DNA from: Macrothele yani
Lineage: Eukaryota; Arthropoda; Arachnida; Araneae; Macrothelidae
Length of the DNA stretch: 64,000 nt
Assembly: GCA_039090855.1 (NCBI GenBank)
Contig: CM077011.1
Location: 16,059,001 to 16,123,000 of the forward strand
Direction of reading: 5' to 3'
In this document: positions 10,676-22,277 of the stretch, piece after piece
Layout of the letters: each line of letters opens with the position of its first letter
How positions within the stretch are numbered: position 1 is the stretch's first letter
Notes under the pieces: generated by a model
Database searches by the model: none
Told to the model about the DNA's origin: nothing
The model's input: the letters and a program-made list of their open reading frames with translations, nothing else
Made by a program: the position numbers and the translations under genes

Positions 10676-12060
10676 CACTGACGGAAAAAATCCCAACACC
10701 GAGAAGGGGTTGTGTTACATAAACGACAGTTGCTAGGTGGTGAGAGTACATCTGTAAGATGACGTCTATGCAAATTTCGCGCTCGGCGAATACGTGTGGC
10801 GCTAGTAGCGCCCCTCGGAACATGCAAAGCAGCTTTGCTGTAAATACGCGCTGTAACGTTCGTGAGCGTTAGTTATCGTTGAGATTCGACGTAGGGTGTT
10901 GATGTTAGTCAAGAATACCTTTAAGAAGACGAAGAAGCCGTCGTGTAATAGGGCTACGAGAAGGTGGATTTTCTTTCCGCAATATTGCAGAACGACTTGG
11001 CAGGAATGTAGCCACTGTGCATGATTGTTGGCAGCGGTGGTCAAGGAAAGGTACTGCCTCAAGAAGACCGGGTTCTGGCCGGCCACGTGGCACTACTGAG
11101 AGGGAAGACCGCCGTGTAAGGCGTATGGCCGTGGCGCATCGTACCGCGTCTGCGGCAGCAATTCGAGCTGCAGTTGCCACCACAGTGACACAACGAACTG
11201 TTACAAATCGGTTACTTGAAGGACAGCTCCGAGCCAGACGCCCTGTAGCGTGCATTCCACTTACTCCAAACCACTGCCGTTTGCGACGACAGTGGTGTCA
11301 AGCTGGAGCTCATTGGAGAACGGAGTGGAGATCTGTTGTGTTTTCTGATGAAAGCCGGTTCTGCCTGGGTGCCAGTGATGGCCGTGTGTTGGTTAGAAAG
11401 CCAGTTGAGCGCCTGCAACCAACCTGCAACCAACAGACACACTGGACCTACACCTGGAGTTATGGTCTGGGGAGCAATTTTCTATGACAGCAGGAGCACT
11501 CTCGTGGTTATCCCACGCACTCTTACGGCACAGTTGTACGTCGCTCTGGTGATTCAGCCTGTTGTGCTGCCATTCATGAACAGCATTCCAGGGGAGTTTT
11601 CCAACAGGATAACGCTCGCCCGCATACTGCTTAACCCAACATGCTCTACAGAGTGTCGACATGTTGTCGTGGCCTGCTAGATCACCAGATCTTTCACCAA
11701 TCGAGCACGTATGGGACATCATTGAACGACAACTCCAGTGTCACCCCCAACCAGCATTAACCGTCCCTGTATTGACCGACCAAGTGCAACAGGCATGGAA
11801 CTCCATCCCACAAACTGACATCCAGCACCTGTACGGCACAATGCATGAACGTTTGCGTGCTTGCATTCAACATTCTGGCAGTTACACAGGTTATTAATGT
11901 ACCAGCATTTCACATTTAAAATGGTTCTCCTCGCGCTTACAATAAGCTGTGATCTTGAAACCTTAATCGATTAAATATGTTACCTATAGAAATATATTGC
12001 CGCCATTTCATTCCTCTACAACTATTTTTTCGTGGTGTTGTGATTTTTTTTCCGTCAGTG
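10676..12060 (+). mobile_element. Tc1-like transposon nested in the Tc3-like element
   Basis: The terminal inverted repeats begin CACTGACGGAAAAAATCCCA on the left and CACTGACGGAAAAAAAATCA in reverse complement on the right. A TA flanks each end (10,674-10,675 and 12,061-12,062). The length is 1,385 bp. It carries a broken plus-strand transposase and must be younger than the Tc3-like element it interrupts. Confidence 0.9.
10905..11897 (+). pseudogene. Tc1-like transposase, multiple frameshifts
   Basis: A Tc1-family DDE transposase in at least three frames. The DNA-binding part is near 10,905-11,240 (LGRNVATVHDCWQRW, then TTEREDRRVRRM). The first catalytic motif VFSDESRF is near 11,340. The codons for FQQDNARPHTA, the second Asp motif, are present near 11,598 but out of frame with their surroundings. 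The Glu motif SPDLSPIEHVWD is in the last open segment (11,661-11,897), which ends with GSYTGY. The catalytic triad survives; the frame does not. The nearest relatives in the window are the transposases at 2,045 and 3,743. Confidence 0.85.
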
Positions 12061-12453
12061 TATTTATGAGACACCTAAAATTACAGTATTTCACTTCGTG
12101 GTGTTCTGTTCACACAATCCGGATATCTCGACAGATCGAAACGTTTATTGTAGGGTTATGTCTAATTAGGTACCACTTCAGCTTCCTACCTATATTCGCA
12201 TTGCGATCACGGCGCTAAGGCGACTGTCTCAATATTTATGCGACGCACCTTAGAGGCGGGATCTATTCCATCGCCCTTATGCGTCTTAACTTACGTAAAA
12301 ATGCTTCTATTGTGACAAAACTTTAGTATGTTGTTCCGGAGGTACACTGAACCGGTTCTGTTGAATATCATCAAAATGGGGTCAAAGGTCAGGACACAGG
12401 AGCGAGATTTATTCCTCAGCCATTATCCTCATAACTTGACTAAAAATGTTTCT

Positions 12454-12670
12454 GCCGCCCCGGTGGCGCAGTGGTCTAAGCGATGGCCTCTGATCATTCG
12501 TCCGAAAGGGGTCCGGGTTCGAATCCCGGTCAGGCATGGATGTTGTGTTTGTCTTACGGCACTGGCTCTCTCCCTTCCGTGGAACCAGTGACCCTAAATT
12601 AGGGACGGGCGACTGCTTATAGCCCATTGAGTTGCTCACGGTGGTCGTTAAACCTCCAATCAAAAAAAAA
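12454..12670 (+). mobile_element. tRNA-derived SINE with clean target duplication
   Basis: This is the clearest reference copy of the SINE. The target duplication AAAAATGTTTCT is present at 12,442-12,453 and again at 12,671-12,682. The head GCCGCCCCGGTGGCGCAGTG contains box A and GGTTCGAATCCC is box B. The body has GGAACCAGTGACCCTAAATT and CTCACGGTGGTCGTTAAACC, and the tail is A-rich. The total is about 215 bp. Such elements are transcribed by RNA polymerase III from the internal boxes and mobilised by a partner LINE. The D-arm phrase GTGGTCTAAGGCGC of other copies suggests a Leu-type tRNA origin, which is uncertain. Confidence 0.93.
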
Positions 12671-12892
12671 AAAAATGTTTCTATTGCGACAAAACTTTAG
12701 TATGTTGTTCCGGATGTATACTGAACCAATTCTGTTTAATATAATCGAAATGGGGTCAAAGGTCAGGACGCACGAGCGAGATTTATTCCACAGCCATTAT
12801 CCTCATAACGTGAGTAATAATTTGAGTAATGATTTCTGGTATGTTGGAAAGCGTATCATAATCAATGTATTGCATGATTTTACTAACTTGTT

Positions 12893-13371
12893 TTGTTTTT
12901 TTGTTTAAATAGATTTAGTTTTCATGGAATAACATTTAAAGCAACAAATACTGGTCGTCGCCCTTATCCGTTTCATACGAAAATCGTTAGCAATTTCCGG
13001 ACCGTCAGTGGCTATTACATACAACGTTTGCCGGTTGTTTTCCTGATCACTTTCTTTAATCACCCCAGACATTGTGACGCCGACATCAAGTTTAATTAAA
13101 CGTTATTAGTTCAAAAGGATCAAATTATCTTTGAATTGACATTATACAAAACAAAAGTTCTTATTTTTCTCGTTAAAACAGGGTTCTCGCTAAATACTGG
13201 CTTCCTGGGCACCACAATTGCAGGTTCGGAAAAATACTCTAATCATATGCACATCCTGTCATAACTCTCCCACCTGCTCATTTGCAAATAACCATCCAGC
13301 TTCTTTAGGCGCTGGAAATTGCAATGAGGTTTCCTTTCGTGCACCGAAGAAAGCTTTTTATAATTATTATT
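12893..13371. other. Unassigned AT-rich sequence
   Basis: No gene or repeat that I can identify between the F1 end and the next SINE. Confidence 0.45.
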
Positions 13372-13580
13372 TTGATTGGAGGTTTAACGACCACCGTGAG
13401 CAACTCAGTGGGCTATAAGCAGCCGCGCGTCCTTAATTTAGTGCCACTGGTTCCAGGGAAGGGAGAGAGCCAGGGCTGTAAGACAAACACAACATCCATG
13501 CCTTACCGGGATTCCAACTCGGACCCATCTCGGACGAATCAGAATCCATCGCTTAGAACACTACTCCACCGAGGCGGTAC
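13372..13580 (-). mobile_element. Degenerate tRNA-derived SINE
   Basis: It matches the SINE over its full length in minus orientation. Box B is damaged (GGGATTCCAACTCGG) and several bases are missing in the tRNA-like head. It begins with TTTGATTGGAGGTTTAACGA, the complement of the SINE tail. Confidence 0.85.
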
Positions 13581-13764
13581 CAGAGAGCTTGAAAAGGGTT
13601 TATTAAAAAAATTCTTGTATTTCCAGATTTTGGATGCAGAACTGCAGTTTTAAATCAAATTGATCATTTGGGAATGTTGAATCTTAACGCACATTTGGTT
13701 GTTATTGGAATGTGGTTGGTTGATAATTCACCTGGAAACATTATGTAGCTTATCATACTTAAGT

Positions 13765-13990
13765 GTTTTTGTTGTTGTATCGGGGATTTACGATCTTCAT
13801 AAGCAACTATAAGGCCTACAAGCGATCACGTGTTTCTAATTTAAGGCAACAGGTTCTAAGGAAGAAAGAGTGAGAGAGAGAGTCTAGACACAACCACAGC
13901 ACCCGTGCGTCATATGGGAATCGGACCATGACCCACCCAGCCCGGGCGGCTGGCTAGAAACCTACGCATCTGAACACTGCAACTGTATTG
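13765..13990 (-). mobile_element. Heavily decayed SINE remnant
   Basis: The order of landmarks matches the SINE (GGGATTTACGATCTTC, ATAAGGCCTACAAGCGATCA, CAGGTTCTAAGGAAG, ACACAACCACAGCACCC), but identity is low. This looks like an older copy of the same or a related family. Confidence 0.6.
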
Positions 13991-14127
13991 CGATTTTCCT
14001 TATTCTTCTCGATCATTATACAGCTCAGACTCCCATGAGCATTACGTAAAGACTAACATAATCAGTATTCAGTTCCTTTCAAAAGACAGATAAAATAAAG
14101 TGTTGTTTGTTTGTTGGTTGGTTTTTT

Positions 14128-14285
14128 TATTGGAGGTTTTACGACCACCGTGAGCAACTCAATGGGCTATAAGCAGTCTCCCGTCCTTAATTTAGGGTCA
14201 CTGGTTCCAGGGAAGGGAGAAATCCAGTGCCGGAAGACCAACAGAACATCCATGCCTCACCGGGATCCGAACCCGTACCCTATTT
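14128..14285 (-). mobile_element. Truncated SINE at the left duplication boundary
   Basis: A minus-orientation SINE that ends in GAACCCGTACCC, so about 55 bases of its tRNA-like head are missing. It has diagnostic bases: CAGTCTCCCGTCCTTAA and CTGGTTCC in its left part, and GAAATCCAGTGCCGGAAGAC in its right part. The right-part bases recur in the hybrid SINE at 31,044, while the left-part bases do not. This marks it as one parent of the crossover. Confidence 0.9.
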
Positions 14286-14340
14286 AAGCCAGCCCGGGCC
14301 GGGCTCGGTCGGGCTCAGAATTCATTAACTACTGAAAAAC

Positions 14341-14410
14341 CCGGGCTCGGAATTACACGTCTTGAATTTCATTATTGTAATTAATTCAACTCGTGTAATT
14401 CCAAGCCCGG
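14341..14410. repeat. 70-bp inverted repeat next to the SINE/LINE insertion
   Basis: The arms are about 28 bases (CCGGGCTCGGAATTACACG at the left; its near-complement CGTGTAATTCCAAGCCCGG at the right) around a 14-base loop. The left-arm sequence recurs after the SINE at 22,500 (AAGCCCGGTTGAATTACACG). It could be the fold-back terminus of an older element. Unit 2 has the same at 31,272-31,341. Confidence 0.8.
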
Positions 14411-14669
14411 CTGCCACCCCGGTGGCGCAGTGGTCGTTAAACAGACAGGTCGCATTTTTTCGGCTCCTGCGTATAAGTCAACGTTCGTTTGTTTACTTGT
14501 TCTTTTTGCGGTATTTCGTCGTTTTGTGTTTTGGTTGCAGTGTTTCGTACCCTCGCTTCACGAGCAGTGAGGCTGAGTGCCGAGTGGGTGCTCATTTTTT
14601 GTTTTGTTTTTTTCATTTTCGTGTGTCGTCAGTTACGACGCATGAGTTTTGGTGGGCCAGTGGTCGAGA

Positions 14670-16327
14670 ATGTCCACTACCACTGTGAATAAGTCACCAT
14701 CGTCTACAGCTGCTTCGTCGATTGCTGATATGTCTTCGCTTCTTAGTTCTGTGCCTTCTTCGGGGAATGTTGCGTCGACTAGTGCTGCTGGACTTCCAGG
14801 AACTGTACTTCTGGCCACCCGTGTGCCGGCTGCGTCTAATATTCCTGGTTCTGCTATTTCTACTTCAACGTCGTTCGCTCAAGCTGTGGGAAGTACCTCA
14901 TATATTTCTAGTGATTCTGCACCACATTTCAAACGTGTAGCTTCGGCGTTGAAAATTATTCTTTCAAGTGATTCGCCGCAAGGTAAGCAGTTGTCGTCTG
15001 CCTTATTATTAAGTGTTTTCATTCCTGCTTTGCGTGACACCCCCTCCTCCAGTATCTGCATGCTGTGTCAAAGGTCGTTCCAGCCGAAAGCATTGTGTCC
15101 ATTATTCGCTTGGGTGGAGGGGTGGTTGTTCACTTCACCCACCAGCAAGCAGTAGATTTAATTATAGTTCATGGGGTTGATATTGGGTCCTTTCATCTAC
15201 AACCTGTCGCTGCAGCCCAAAGACCAGTTACGGTGACCCTCTCTCCTGTACCAACGGCTGTTCCTGATTCTCTGTTGATTGATGCCCTCAACACGATGGG
15301 TCGTGTTGTGGGAGTGACCAAGATTTTTCCAGCTACAGCCCGTGATTCCTGCCTGAAACATGTGCAGGGTGGGCGCCACCAGTACCGGGTTATTTTTCCA
15401 ACTTCTCAGTCAATTGCGGAACACCCTGCAACTCTGGAATTAGTCACTGATACCCGGACGTACATTTTAAATCTTTTTGCAGGGGTTCAGCGCTTCCGCT
15501 GTAAAGGGAAAGGTCATCTCGCTTCTGCTTGTCCTCATGCTACTCCTGGTGCTAGATCTGATTCTTCATTAGCTACTACAGTTCCGGTGGCCGCTGCCCC
15601 TGCGGATGTTGTGCAGGCCGCTGAGGCACCTGCTCACATTCTACCTTCATCAATTTTGCCTGATGTTTCCCCAGTCGTTCCTTCCCTCCCGGTTCCTGTC
15701 GTCGTACTGGATGGTTTGGAGCCCTCCAATGAGGATTTTCCATCGCTGGAAGTGTCTGCACCTAAATCACAGCATAAACGCCCCAGCTCACCTGGTGTTT
15801 CTACTCGCTCTTCCCGTTCGTCTCAACGTCTTCGGTCCAAGAAACCAGCCCATTCTACCTCGGGTTCACCTAGCCATCATGAGCCAAATTCTGAATTACT
15901 AGTTTCGAACCGATTCGCATGTCTCCAGGATGATGATGTTATGGACACGGTCGCCCCTGATCCTGATGACACTGCAATGGTTGACTCTGACGATGATTCT
16001 CCTTCTCCTACACTTCTTGACATTTCTACTATGTTTGAAGAACTTGCGGTGCCTTTGCACCCTCTTACCTTATCTGATCTGTATGCATTGACCACTCGCC
16101 CGCGTAAGGCGAAGTTGATCACACTACCTTGCATTAAGAGTAAGCTTCATTTGCTGCCTGAAATGATTGCTCAGCTAAACCAGTTCCATGCATTTATAAC
16201 TAATGTTACTTTGCCTGGCGGGACTGAGCAATATGCTCGCCGTCTGGGATACTTACTCAAGATTTTGAGGGCTGAACTGAAAGGCTGGATGCAATCTACC
16301 AGTGATGTCCTTGTTAACACTACTTAG
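14670..16327 (+). pseudogene. LINE ORF1 protein, copy 1, frameshifted
   Basis: ORF1 of Tx1-like elements encodes an RNA-binding protein of the retrotransposition particle. The first ATG is at 14,670 (MSTTTVNKSPSS). The frame breaks near 15,048, where this copy has five C before TCCTCC and unit 2 has six C before TCCCCC. The remainder continues in the next frame to the stop at 16,325-16,327. A zinc-knuckle-like block (CKGKGHLASAC, C-x4-H-x4-C) lies near 15,498. Arg occupies the place of the expected first Cys, so the knuckle is incomplete. A Ser/Pro-rich stretch and an acidic stretch follow. It would be 552 residues if the frame were open as in copy 2. Confidence 0.85.
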
Positions 16328-19300
16328 CTTTAATAGTAGAGGGCTTGCGTCTTCTGCGGCGAATGTTTTGGTTTACGAGGACGTTCGTTACCTGGGGGCT
16401 AATATCCTCCTTCTCCAGGAGACGAACTGTTCCTTGGATGCCGGGTGTTCCCGCTGGAGACGCTGGCCGTACATTTTTTATCATAATTACCGAACCCATC
16501 TCAGGTCTGGTACCGCTATAGCGTTTCATGTGCGTTTTCATTCTTCCCTTTCTGATCTTGTTGAGTCACAGAGTCTGCTGGGTTCTTTTCAACATATTTC
16601 TTTTTGTTTTTGTTCTAAACGTATTCATGTTTTCAATATCATATTCCGCAATCTGCTACGGATGCAGAAACTCTCCTCCAACATCTTTCTTCTATCCTTT
16701 CGACCCTCCATCCAAATGATACAGTCATTGTTGCAGGCGATTTCAATTGCACTTTGCAACCCGGTTTTGACCGAGATGGTTCAACCGAAAGCCGTTCCGA
16801 CCTTGTTTCCAATCTCACTCAACTCGTTGTTAATTTTGATTTGATTGATGCATTCCGTTCCCTCCATCCCCGGTCCAAGAAATTTTCCTGGTTCCCCGCT
16901 GCTGCTTCACGCTGTGTCGCAGCACGCCTACATAGATTCTATGTTTCCAGTTTTCTCCATTCCTCTCTAGTTGAAATTACTCATCATCCTTCCGTTTCGT
17001 CAGATCATCGCCCCGCGCTCGACGATTCAGTTTCAGCTGATCCTGTTTTCTGTGCTGAAATTTGCTCTATGATCTCGTCTTCTGTGCAACAACTTTCTTC
17101 GTCTGACGACCCAGTGGCTCTGTGGCTTTCCACGAAAATTTCGATTATTTCTTTCGCACGTCAGTTTTCTTTCTCTTCCCGTACTTCTCGCTTTCAAGAT
17201 TTTGATGTTCGCCGTCGTAAATTGCAGACTATTTCTCCTTCTGATCCTTCTTTTCTCGTGTTTCAAGCTCAACTTCGTCGTATTCTGTTTACTTTTACTT
17301 CAACAGCCATTACTCGTCTGAAATTCACTCACTTGCGGTTTCACGACGTCCCCTTTTCTAGTTTGAAGTCCCTTGAGGAGTATCATGTTAAAAGCAACAC
17401 GATTTCCTTTCTTTCACTACCTGACGGATCTACAGTTACCGACCCTTATCGTACCTGTGAACTTTATTATTCGGATCGTTTTCAACACCGACTCCTTTCT
17501 CCTGCAGATACCTCCCCTCTTCTTCATGTCCTCCCTCAGGTTCCACATTGTTTTTTGATTCTCTTGTTTCTTCTGAAGTCCGCTCTGCAATTTCCAGAGT
17601 GAATGACCGTTCTTCCCCTGGCGCGGATGGTCTTCCGCTCTCATTTTATAAGAAGTTTCTTCCTTTTCTCCTCCCGCTTCTGGTTGCTTGTTTTAATGCC
17701 GTTTTTACTTCTTCAAATTTTCAGTTTTCTGATTTCACTTTTGCTATTCTCCGTCTCATCCCCAAAACCGGAAACCTTGGTCTTTTTTCTAACTGGCGTC
17801 CTATCTATATTCTTAATACTGACTACAAAACCTTTGCTAAAATTCTCGCTTTTCGCCTCAATCCCGTCTGGCAGCATTTAATCCACCCCGATCAAACTTA
17901 CACTATTCCCTCCCGTTCGATTACTACCAACATTTCCACCATTCGCAACTTATATTTTCTGGCTTCCCAACTTTCCGAACCTCTCGCAATTTTTAATATT
18001 GATCAGAAACAAGCTTTTGACTCCATTAATCACTCTTATCTCTTTGCTGTTCTTCGTCATTTTGGCTTTTCTACTCTTTTCTGTCAAGCTCTTATTAATC
18101 TTTACTCTCACTCTTCTTTCCGTATTCGCACTTCCACATTCATGACAGCTACCATCCCCTTTGACAACGGGATCCGGCAGGGTTGTCCCCTTTCGGGTCA
18201 ACTTTTTACGCTTGCATTTGAACCTCTCTTAATTTGTCTGCGTTCTCGTTTGTTTTCTGTGATTCCTCGCAGTATTGCTCCTACTCGTCAGCACAGCATA
18301 GTGTTGTCTGCATGTGCTGATGACCTCACTCTCTTTCTTCGCACTGAACGTTCTTTCGATGTTGTCCTTTCTGCTTATCGTGAGTATGCTTCAATTTCCG
18401 GTTCCGAACTTAATATGTCTAAATCTGTCGGTCTGTGGGCCGGATCGTGGGTGGCACACGGTGAACGCCCTTGGGGTGCCCGTTGGTCATCCTCGGTCAT
18501 TAAACTTCTTGGTGTGTACGTTGGAAATCCCGTGGCGGTTGCTGATGCCACATGGATTTCTTTGGTTCAGCAGCTCAATCGCCGTCTTGCTTCTTTTTGC
18601 CGGTTCAAACCTTTTTTGTCCTTTTTTAGCAGAGCACATCTGGTTTCTTCCTTTCTTCTTCCCATTCTGACACATTCGTGGTTCGCTTATTTTCCCTTGC
18701 CCATTTTTCTCCAATCCGCTCAACGTCAGATTACTGATTTCATCTGGAATACAGTTCACTGGGTTCATCGTTCTACTCTCGTCCTTCCTCTGTCCTTTGG
18801 AGGTCTTACCCTCCCAGATCTTTTCAAAAATCTAATGCTATTCATCTTCAGACCTTTCTTCGTTCTTTTTCTCATCCTCAGATTTCATCGCTTACTATTG
18901 TTGATACTTTACTTTTCCCTCGCAGTCCGTTTCTCACTCTCGCTACTTTCCTCCGTATGGATCTGTTCCCCTTCATTCCAGATCACTTTCCCGATACTTA
19001 TCGCACCGTTTTTTCCCTCTGGCATTCCTTATGTCCCGTCCGTCTCCCACCTACCTCAACTAATGATCTGCTTGAGGAACCTCTCTTTTACTCTTCTGCA
19101 CTCCGTTCTCCCTCTTCACCGTACTTGTGCTTCTCCACCTGGTTCGCCAGTGGCGTGGTACAGGTATCCCAACTTGTAGATGCTTCTCTCCGCTGGAAGT
19201 CTCTTTCCCAAATCGACCCCCCCCTCTTGCTGACACTCCCTTACATCGCGCCCAACTCCGGTTGCTTCATTTTCAGCTTCAACGCCTTTACCCGTCCCTC

Positions 19301-20043
19301 GTGAATTCTTTTGGGTTAATTGTTTCTTCTTCGGCGTCCCCTTGCCTTCCTTTTCTGGTTTATTTGAATGATGTTCCCTTTCTGGTGCATCAAGTTACTG
19401 CAAAACTCTTGTACCGCCACTTTCTTACTTATTTTCGAACATCTCTCGCTATTCCTTTTGTGCCTCCTGATGAAACCTCTCAGACATGGGTCGATTCACA
19501 CATTTCTCTGGTTTCCCCAAAAGCAACTGATATTCATTGGCTACATCTTCATCGCCGCTTGCTCACACCACGAACTCTTCATCGTTTGGTAGCCTGTCTT
19601 CTTCCTTGTGTTTTTTCTGTTCAACGCTCGGTGATGTTCATCACGCATATGACTCCTGTTTAGTTTTACAGCCTCTTTTTTCATTGATGTTTGCTCTTCT
19701 CTCCAAGGTCTGTCCTTCCTTTCACTCTGTTTCACATTACTATTTTCTTCGCCGTCATCATCCTTCCGCTGCTGTTCACAATCCAGTTTGCGCGTTTTTA
19801 ATTTTGCAGGCCAAACTGACTATTTATTTATACTATCATACCAGTGTTGATCGGCCTGCTCTTCGTCGATATCATCCTGCGAGAGTTTTTCTGTGCCGTA
19901 GGTTTCGTTCCTCGATCAAGTCCGTCATCCAACTTGAGTACGAGGTAGCTCTGGCCCGGCAGGCAGTTCCTACTTTCTTCTCGGTCTGGTCCCCCCACCT
20001 TCCATGGTTTCGGGTTGAGCATGGGTTAATTCAATTCGTTTGA
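16305..20043 (+). pseudogene. LINE ORF2 endonuclease/reverse transcriptase, copy 1, broken
   Basis: ORF2 should supply the APE-type endonuclease and reverse transcriptase for target-primed insertion. Its ATG at 16,305 overlaps the end of ORF1 by 23 bases. Endonuclease motifs are LLLQETN (catalytic Glu, near 16,410), AGDFN (near 16,737) and SDHRPAL (near 17,000). RT motifs follow: ADGLPLSFYKKF, NWRPIYILNTDYK, FNIDQKQAFDSIN, IRQGCPLSGQLF and the catalytic box, which reads CADD here instead of YADD. Frame changes near 16,650-16,750, 17,550-17,600, 19,230 and 19,650 are shared with copy 2. A further break near 18,825 (one T lost) is private. The span is about 1,245 codons, close to known Tx1 ORF2 proteins. 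Confidence 0.87.
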
Positions 20044-22277
20044 TCAGTTTTTTTTTCTTGTTTTTGTTTTGGTGTACTGTTTTCTTCACTTTGTTTTATT
20101 TTTTCTTTTCCGGGTTGTTGTCTTGTTCTGTTTCTGATTGAGCTGCAGGTTTTTCCCCCTTGTATTCATTCTTTTCCTCTGATCCTGTTGTTTTTCCTTT
20201 TCAATTTTTTACCGTTTTCCTTTTCTTGTTTTTGATGGCCCTTTGGTAATGTTGTGCTGTTTTGCTTCCTTGAGATTCCGGTCTTTTTGTTGTTTTTTCC
20301 CCTGTGCTTTGTTAGCTCATTCTACTGGTCGGTATATTCTTTCTTGGATAGTGCTTTTCTATACTTTTCCTCTTACTAGCGGCCTCGGCCTCTTTGTCTG
20401 AATTTTCTTGCCGCTTTGCGCTGTGATTGGGTGTTTTACAGCTAGTTGCTTTGACTTTTTTTCTGTCCGGAGTCCGTGGGCATTTGTGTTCCTGTGTTCT
20501 GTGTGCATTTTTTTCTCGTTCTTGGTGGTGCTGTGCAATCGGTTATTGTTTTTTTGTGTCGGTGTTTTTGTTGAGTTGTTTGTCTATGTATTATTGTGTG
20601 CTTGTTTTCTATGTTTTCGTCGGCCACAGTTGTTGGTCGACGCATTTCTTGTTGTGGTGTTTTGTTGTACTGGTTGGCCACCACTTGTTTGTGATCAGTG
20701 TTATTGTTTGGTATAGTGTGATGCTTGTTGGGTGTTGTTGTTTTCCGTTGGGCTAGTCTGTGTTGTCTAGTTTTGCAAAGTTTTTTTTGGCGTGTTGTGT
20801 TTCTTTTGTGCTTGTTTCTTTGTTGTTGTTCCTGATCTTCTTATTTGTACTGTGTTTCCTGTATGTGGTATTCCCGTGTATTTGTAATTACTCTTGTTTT
20901 TTGCACGTGTTTTGTTTAGTTGTTCGGATGGCGGCTGTCCTACTCGCTCTCCTCCTGTGTGAGTTTTTTAATACTGTGATTACATTTTACCTATACTGCT
21001 AATGTGATAATCTTGTTTTTTACTTGTTTGTGCATGTTCTACTTTCGTGTTTCAGTTGGCTCCTCAGTTAAGGTAGCCTTTTTTTTCTCATGCCCTGTGT
21101 TTCATGTTCACTTGTTTTGCTTTGTTTGTTTATGAACTTTGAATTACTTAGTGTGGCCTGCTGGTCTCGTTGTGTTTTTTCATTGAGTACTCAGCCTTAT
21201 CTCTCGTTTTCTATACAGTGTGCTTCTCGTGCGTATCTTGTCTATTGGGTTACGTTGACCCAAGGAGTTGGTCAACGCACTATTTGCCTTGTGATTTTTT
21301 TTACTGTGCCTCTTGTGTTTTTTTCTTGACTGTATGTGACTACATGTGTAGTGAAGTAGTCAGTTGAGTCAGTTTTGTCTTTGATTATGTTTTAAGTGCA
21401 CTTTTTGTGTTTTCGTTTTTGTGTTTCTTTGCACTCAAGCTAGGGTTCTACGTCTTGCTTCGTGCTTCTCCTGTCCGGGTTTTTTCTGTAATATTGTATT
21501 TTTTCTCGGCACAGCCTTCTGTTGCCGTGCATGACTGGACGTACTTTGTGTTGTTTTCAATGTGTTATGATGCTATGCGATCTTGTTTCCGCGTGATTCT
21601 CTCTATAGCGCTACGTCGGCTTCCGGGGTTTGTCAACGCGCGACTTCTTGCTTTGAGTATGAAATTTGAATTGAGTGCGATTTTTTTTGTGAACCTCGGT
21701 GCCTGTTTGGCTACATTTATTTTGTGTGATGCAGCGGTTTTTCCCCTTCTTATCATGTATTCTTCTGTACAGTGTTCCTCCTGACATGCATGCGTCACTT
21801 CGTATTTCGTTTTTAGTTATAGCGGTTGGTTAACACCCCTCTTTATGTGCACGGTTTTTTTATTTTTTATGTTCTTCTTGTACTAATGTTTTGGCCGCTG
21901 CTGCATGTTTTCAGAAGTACAGTTTTGTTTCTCCTGTCGCTGTCTTGCAGTGTCAGTCAATTTGTGTTGTGTTGTATTGTTGTTGTGTTTTTTACCTGTC
22001 ACCTTTGTGTTCGCGCTGCTATGTACTAGTTTTTGGAATGTGTTTTCTTCCCTCACTCTGGGGTTTGGGTTTTGTAATGTGTGTGTTTTTCGTTTTTGTT
22101 TTCTGTGTTCCTTTTTTATCTGTATATATTTTAATCTTGTTCTGCTGTTACAAGTTTTCTTTCCTCCTTTCTTTTGTGTTGAGACTTCTTGGCCTCGTCT
22201 CTTTTAATACAGTCTCATGTGACTGAATTAAAATCACATGTACCTTGCTTTTAGACTAATAAAGGTTTATTTTGAAG
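20044..22277 (+). other. Long T/G-rich 3' region of the Tx1-like LINE, copy 1
   Basis: This 2.2-kb stretch after ORF2 is strongly T-rich on the plus strand. The many open frames there (Phe/Val/Cys-rich) are composition effects, not genes. Near the end lies a short hairpin-like pair, TCATGTGACTGAATTAAAATCACATG (20-base limit: arms CATGTGA/TCACATG near 22,213-22,240). It is followed by AATAAA. Such a terminal hairpin may be the RT recognition site of a site-specific LINE, which is inference. Confidence 0.7.

Larger units (their letters stand above)
9347..12248 (-). mobile_element. Tc3-like DNA transposon hosting a second transposon
   Basis: The ends are matching inverted repeats: CGTCGCATAAATATAGAGACAG at 9,346 and, in reverse complement, CGTCGCATAAATATTGAGACAG near 12,220-12,245. 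They lie inside F1 at a TA-containing site. The element carries a minus-strand transposase (9,542-10,608). After removal of the inner transposon at 10,676-12,060 its length would be about 1.5 kb, which is normal for this family. Confidence 0.8.
9162..12892 (+). repeat. F1 repeat split by nested insertions
   Basis: The F1 start (TTACGCTTTCGAACCGTAGG) is at 9,162 and the end (GATTTTACTAACTTGTT) is at 12,892. F1 monomer sequence stops at about 9,347 and resumes at about 12,249, within the phrase that elsewhere reads GGACATAGGAGCGGGATC. The sequence between is a Tc3-like transposon containing another transposon. F1 is interrupted again by a SINE at 12,454-12,670. Without these insertions the copy would be about 600 bp. 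Confidence 0.8.
14436..22277 (+). mobile_element. Tx1-clade LINE, copy 1, inserted in SINE box A
   Basis: A full-length-looking non-LTR retrotransposon of about 7.84 kb with a short 5' region, ORF1, an overlapping ORF2 and a 2.2-kb T/G-rich 3' region. The polyadenylation-type signal AATAAA lies near 22,257. The element ends TTTATTTTGAAG with no poly(A) tail. The flanking target duplication GCAGTGGTC is at 14,427-14,435 and 22,278-22,286, exactly in the tRNA-like box A of a SINE. The RT motifs, especially the GIRQGCPLSGQLF block followed by AFEPLL, place it with Tx1-like elements of the L1 superfamily. Several members of that clade insert at fixed sites in multicopy RNA genes or repeats. The first bases GTTAAAC also occur in the SINE body after GTGGTC, so the exact 5' end is ambiguous by a few bases. 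Confidence 0.87.

Noticed and set aside
12454..12540. tRNA gene
   Set aside because: Box A and box B are present, but the sequence recurs about ten times with the same non-tRNA body, A-rich tail and target duplications. The anticodon arm also cannot be drawn. It is a SINE head.
20408..22226. Membrane-protein genes suggested by long Phe/Leu/Val/Cys-rich frames
   Set aside because: The frames arise from T/G-rich composition of the LINE 3' region, overlap in several phases, lack any domain, and are duplicated with the LINE.
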